Assembly (NCBI GenBank): GCA_029335925.2
Contig: JARJMX020000210.1
Coordinates: forward strand, 1 to 10,511
DNA: 10,511 nucleotides
Reading direction: 5' to 3'
Source: Gammaproteobacteria bacterium
GTDB lineage: Bacteria; Pseudomonadota; Gammaproteobacteria; Halothiobacillales; Halothiobacillaceae
The translations under genes were made by a program, and so were the position numbers. This document shows positions 6,879 through 10,511 of the stretch, in pieces; within the stretch, counting starts at the first letter, position 1; each line of letters begins with the position of its first letter. The notes beneath the pieces are model-generated. The model was not told the DNA's origin and made no database searches. It was given only the letters and a program-made list of their open reading frames with translations.

Positions 6879-7241
6879 CTAGGTCCGCTCGGCGACGCGC
6901 TCCTCAAGGTGCGCATTGAGCTCGGCGAGGGCCTGCATGGCCCGGCGGCGCTCAGCGTTGAGCGCGCTCGCGAGCAGCACGACCGCGGCGAGCAGGGTAT
7001 AAGCATCACGCTGGTAGGCACGCAGGGCCACCCAAACCAGCGGCAACAAGAAGAGGGGGACGAGCCCCGACTCCGTCCGGTTCAGGCCGGGTTGCAGGAA
7101 GGCCCAGGCGGTGATGCCAAGCCGCAGGTCGGCGGAAACGATGGCCTCAAGCCAGCCGTGCGATCGCGGCTGAAGACGGGGATTTCGCCACCACAGGAAG
7201 AAGGCGGGCGCCTAGGCCGGAACATACCCCAACTTGCCCAT
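6879..7241 (-). pseudogene. Decayed membrane sensor fragment with coiled-coil linker
   Basis: On the minus strand one frame reads MGKLGYVPA from an ATG at 7241, meets TAG at 7212-7214 (a single-base change from Trp TGG would restore it), then runs on as APAFFLWWRNPR and further to a TAG at 6879-6881. The text is protein-like: hydrophobic segments around GITAWAFLQPG, GLVPLFLLPLVWVAL and TLLAAVVLLASAL, then the charged coiled coil MQALAELNAHLEERVAERT. The last phrase is the common linker between a membrane sensor and a histidine kinase or GGDEF output, but the frame stops exactly there and no output domain exists. After the nonsense codon there is no plausible start before the last membrane segments. 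It follows the NodJ-type permease by 36 bases on the same strand. The remaining bases between it and the methyltransferase start (6811-6878) hold only that gene's leader. Confidence 0.6.
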
Positions 7242-7277
7242 CCAGCCTCGTTCATACTGGATTCGTGCAGGAAGAAA

Positions 7278-8047
7278 TCAATGTACCAGCCGACGGCGCG
7301 CGAGGATCACCGCGAGGGCAAAGCTTACGACGGCAAAGGCGGCCAGCACAGCGAGGTTGAGCAGCGGGCGAGCGGGTTCGGTGCCAACGATCAGCGGGCG
7401 GATCAGCTCCACCGCGTGAGTCAGCGGCAGCCAGTCGACGAGGGCGCGCATCGCCTCGGGCAATGTGTCGACGGGGTAAAACACCCCGCACACCAGCAGC
7501 ATCGGGGTGATGACGAGGACGAAGTAGTAGTTAAAGAAGTCGTAGTTGCTGGCCCGCGCGCTCATGACGATAGCCGGCCCGGCAAAGGCCAGGCCGGTGA
7601 GGAAGGCGGCCGGCAGCGCCCACAGGGCTGCCAGGCCATGCACCACGCCGAGCAGGGCCGCGACCAACAGGATGCCCGCTGCGCTGAAGGTCGATTTGGC
7701 CGCGCACCAGAGCATCTCGCCGAGCAGGATGTCCTGGATCTGCAGCGGCGTGGTGAGCATGGCCTCGTAGGTCTTCTGCGGCACCATGCGGGTGTAGACC
7801 GAATACATGCCCTCGAAGGTGGCGGTGTTCATGGCGCTGGAGGCGACCAGGCCCGAGGCGAGAAAGGCTAAGTAGGGCAGCCCGTCCAGGGTACCGACGA
7901 AGGTGCCGAGGCCGAGCCCCAGGCCGAGCAGGTAGAGCGCGGGCTCGCCGAAGTTCATCACCAGCGCGGGCCAGAACAGCCGGCGCCAGACCAAGGCATT
8001 GCGCCGGAAGACGGCCAGGGCCCCGGGGATGGACAGGTCGAAGGCCA

Positions 8048-8048
<1 letters not shown>
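7278..8048 (-). CDS. ABC-2 type transporter permease, NodJ family
   Basis: A 256-residue inner-membrane permease with about six hydrophobic segments (roughly 24-48, 57-77, 108-133, 137-163, 172-196 and 229-250), matching the ABC-2 fold and the about 260-residue length of NodJ. Family landmarks are FRRNALVWRRLFWPALVMNF near the start, EPALYLLGLG, MLTTPLQIQDILLGE (97-111) and GVFYPVDTLPEAM (188-200). In rhizobia NodIJ exports lipochitooligosaccharide; relatives in other proteobacteria export unknown substrates. The frame is open upstream to 8441, but the true start is ATG at 8048, which overlaps the ATPase stop as TGATG and gives the canonical N-terminus. Partner is the ATPase immediately upstream; substrate unknown. 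Confidence 0.93.
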
Positions 8049-8965
<917 letters not shown>

Positions 8966-8982
8966 CGGAAGGACGAAGAGCT

Positions 8983-9873
8983 TTACTGACCGAGAGCGGA
9001 GAGGCGTTGAGCCTGAATCTTGTTCAGCCAGGTACGGCAGTATTCGGTATCGGGGTGATCCCTACCCAAGGCCTGCTCGTTGATCTGCATCGCGCGCTTG
9101 AGGCTTTGCTCCGCCTCGTTCAGGTGACCGGCCATGGCCAGATTCACTCCCATCCCGGAAAGACTCCGAGCCACCGCGGGATCGTTCGGCCCCAGGGCCT
9201 TCTCGCGGATGGAGAGGCAGCGCTTGTAGGCGGTGTTGGCCTCTTCGTGCTTGCCGAGCAGGGCCTGCACATTGGCCAGGTTGTAGATGTCCTTTGCCAC
9301 CTCAGGATGGTCCACCCCCAGGGCACGTTCGTCGATGGCTAGGGCTCGTTTGTAGAGCGGCTCGGCCTCAACATAGCGATCGTTCTGGTAGTAAAAACCG
9401 GCTAGCTGGCTGGCGCTGGTAGCCACGGCAAGGTGGTTGGGCCCCAGCGACGATTCGTACATGGCCAGTGCACGCTTGTAATCGGCCTCGGCCTCAGCCG
9501 GTTTGCCTTGCTGGGCCAACAGGGCGGCACGGTTGCTCAGCGCCGTTGCATGGTGCTTGCTGTTGGGGGCGGATTTCTCCGCCTCAGCCAGAGCCTGGCG
9601 GCAGAGGTTCTCCGCCTCGTCCAGCTTGTGGGCGGTGATGGCGGCAAGACAGCGCTGATTCTTTTCCTCCGCTGCCGGCGCGCTGGAGACGGCGGCGACA
9701 CTTGCCACACTGTAAGCCGCAGCCGCACCGGCGGCGGCCTTGGCCGCTTTCTTAGCCGTGCTGGATGACTTGGCATGCGCTTTTGCTGCGATCTCTGGCT
9801 TGACCTCCGCGGCAACGGTCGCGCTCAAAGGCATCATCAAGGCAGTCAAGGCGATCAGGTAACGAAAACGCAT
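8983..9873 (-). CDS. Exported TPR-repeat protein (kinesin light chain-like repeats)
   Basis: A 296-residue protein with a Sec signal peptide (MRFRYLIALTALMMPLSATV then AA, cleavage near 22), an Ala/Lys-rich low-complexity stretch (about 27-70), and about five tetratricopeptide units. The last four (about 107-143, 149-185, 191-227, 233-269) have a 42-residue period with the phrases AEADYKRALAMYE, AEPLYKRALAIDERALG, ANTAYKRCLSIREKALG and AEQSLKRAMQINEQALG, which is the TPR_12/kinesin light chain type. Such arrays are protein-binding scaffolds; a periplasmic or envelope location follows from the signal peptide. ATG at 9873 is chosen over an upstream in-frame ATG at 9912 because it gives a clean signal peptide and has Shine-Dalgarno GGGAG (9880-9884) six bases away. 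It heads an apparent operon with the NodIJ-type exporter; the functional link is inferred from spacing only. Confidence 0.9.
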   Translation of the reverse strand: MRFRYLIALTALMMPLSATVAAEVKPEIAAKAHAKSSSTAKKAAKAAAGAAAAYSVASVAAVSSAPAAEEKNQRCLAAITAHKLDEAENLCRQALAEAEKSAPNSKHHATALSNRAALLAQQGKPAEAEADYKRALAMYESSLGPNHLAVATSASQLAGFYYQNDRYVEAEPLYKRALAIDERALGVDHPEVAKDIYNLANVQALLGKHEEANTAYKRCLSIREKALGPNDPAVARSLSGMGVNLAMAGHLNEAEQSLKRAMQINEQALGRDHPDTEYCRTWLNKIQAQRLSALGQ

Positions 9874-9962
9874 GGTGCTCTCCCAGCCAAAGAGGCAAAA
9901 ACGAGAAATCAAGATCGCATCAGGGCACAGGTTAAGCCGCCCGCAGACTTAAAGAAACAGGA

Positions 9963-10049
9963 TGGTGCCGGAAGAGGGACTCGAACCCTCACGCTGTCGC
10001 CAGCGGCGGATTTTGAGTCCGCTGCGTCTACCGATTCCGCCATTCCGGC
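9963..10049 (-). tRNA. tRNA-Leu, anticodon CAA
   Basis: An 87-base tRNA on the minus strand with encoded CCA. The acceptor arms GCCGGAA (5') and TTCCGGC (3') pair perfectly. The D-arm contains AATCGGTAGACGC. The anticodon stem GCGGA/TCCGC frames loop CTCAAAA with anticodon CAA (bases 10013-10015), reading UUG leucine codons. A long variable arm (CGCTGGCGACAGCG) as in class II tRNAs and the T-arm GAGGGTTCGAGTCCCTC complete it. The long variable arm and anticodon together identify leucine. Downstream T-rich bases (TTTCTTT) precede no clear terminator stem. Confidence 0.97.
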
Positions 10050-10062
10050 ACAAGGGACGCTG

Positions 10063-10092
10063 ATTCTACATGCCCAAAGCGGCGAGGGCCAA
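10063..10092 (-). promoter_or_regulatory. Probable sigma-70 promoter of tRNA-Leu
   Basis: On the minus strand a -35 box TTGGCC (10087-10092, four of six matches) is followed after 18 bases by -10 box TAGAAT (10063-10068, five of six matches), 13 bases before the mature tRNA 5' end at 10049. A GC-rich stretch (CAGCGTCCC) follows the -10, as is common at growth-rate-controlled stable-RNA promoters. The position and direction suit the tRNA gene. Confidence 0.5.
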
Positions 10093-10132
10093 GAGCGGCA
10101 TGATATCCTCGCCCGCCATGAAGCCCTCCTTT

Positions 10133-10511
10133 ATGAAAGTCAGCGACTTCGATTTCGATCTGCCCGAAGCACTGATCGCCCAAACCCCCTTGCCCGAACG
10201 CTCCGGCGCCCGCCTGCTGGGGGTGGATGGCGCAGCTGGGACCTGGCGCGATGCTACCGTGCGCGCTCTGCCGGCCCTGCTCCAGCCCGGCGATCTGGTC
10301 GTATTCAACGACACGCGGGTCATCCCAGCGCGGCTGCACGGCCAGAAGGCCAGTGGTGGCAAGGTGGAGGTGCTGATCGAGCGCCTCTTGAACGCGCACG
10401 AAGCCCTGGCCCACGTGCGCGCCAGCAAGGCGCCCAAACCCGGCACCCATCTGCACATGGAGGGTGGCGTCGTCCTAAAGATGCTGGGGCGATCGGATGA
10501 ACTATTCCACC
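10133..10511 (+). CDS. queA: S-adenosylmethionine:tRNA ribosyltransferase-isomerase QueA, N-terminal part
   Basis: The first 126 codons of a gene running off the window end. QueA transfers and isomerises the ribosyl part of S-adenosylmethionine onto 7-aminomethyl-7-deazaguanine in tRNA, making epoxyqueuosine at the wobble position of GUN anticodons. Recognisable conserved segments are [20 protein letters not shown] at the start, [38 protein letters not shown] and [13 protein letters not shown], all in the family order. ATG at 10133 is preferred because it gives the canonical N-terminus MKVSDF; an in-frame ATG at 10118 would add MKPSF. Neither has a good Shine-Dalgarno. It diverges from the tRNA-Leu gene; tgt would be expected downstream. 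Confidence 0.95.
   Translation, partial: MKVSDFDFDLPEALIAQTPLPERSGARLLGVDGAAGTWRDATVRALPALLQPGDLVVFNDTRVIPARLHGQKASGGKVEVLIERLLNAHEALAHVRASKAPKPGTHLHMEGGVVLKMLGRSDELFH

Noticed and set aside
6798..7871. Plus-strand open frame of 357 codons across 6798-7871
   Set aside because: Gln/Gly/Glu/His-rich text without structure, opposite the permease and the sensor remnant, whose minus-strand translations are clearly protein-like.
9874..9912. Upstream ATG at 9912 as the start of the TPR protein
   Set aside because: It puts 13 extra residues before a clean signal peptide and lacks the GGGAG ribosome site found before 9873.

Overview
The window is a compact, GC-rich chromosomal segment of a proteobacterium. 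A gammaproteobacterium, possibly a Chromatiales- or Acidiferrobacter-like lineage, fits best. This rests on the gene families (a type II secretion gspC-gspD-gspE block, a UreH/DsbD_2-type TauE/SafE membrane protein, a NodIJ-type ABC exporter) and on a tRNA-Leu divergent from queA. The taxonomic placement is inference.

Layout. At 1-93 (minus) is the 5' end of a gene for an exported protein, preceded by an intergenic region with two perfect palindromes. At 215-910 (minus) is a six-segment TauE/SafE-family membrane protein with conserved Cys/His motifs. Diverging from it, 1043-5447 (plus) holds gspC, gspD and gspE, tightly packed with an 8-base gap and then a TGATG overlap. They encode the inner-membrane clamp, the outer-membrane secretin and the assembly ATPase of a type II secretion system. 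Four bases later comes thiS (5452-5652), the thiamine sulfur carrier, with no thiG behind it. The rest of the gsp set is also absent here.

Between 5653 and 7277 the sequence is partly decayed. A plus-strand remnant (about 5820-6162) carries two in-frame stops and a frameshift, and looks like a periplasmic sensor domain. A minus-strand remnant (6879-7241) encodes a multi-pass membrane segment and a coiled-coil linker, interrupted by a nonsense codon and ending exactly where an output domain would normally begin. Between them sits an intact class I SAM-dependent methyltransferase (6184-6810, minus).

From 9873 down to 7278 (minus) runs an apparent three-gene operon: an exported TPR protein, a NodI-type ABC ATPase and a NodJ-type permease. 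It suggests an ABC-2 exporter paired with a periplasmic scaffold. At the right end a tRNA-Leu(CAA) gene (minus) with a recognisable promoter diverges from queA (plus, cut off by the window end), the queuosine enzyme.

I see no CRISPR array, insertion sequence, phage gene or origin, and no convincing novel system. The items most worth a second look are the two decayed sensor genes around the methyltransferase, the TPR-NodIJ operon, the partial gsp block joined to an orphan thiS, the altered cysteine motif in GspE, and the palindromes upstream of the first gene.
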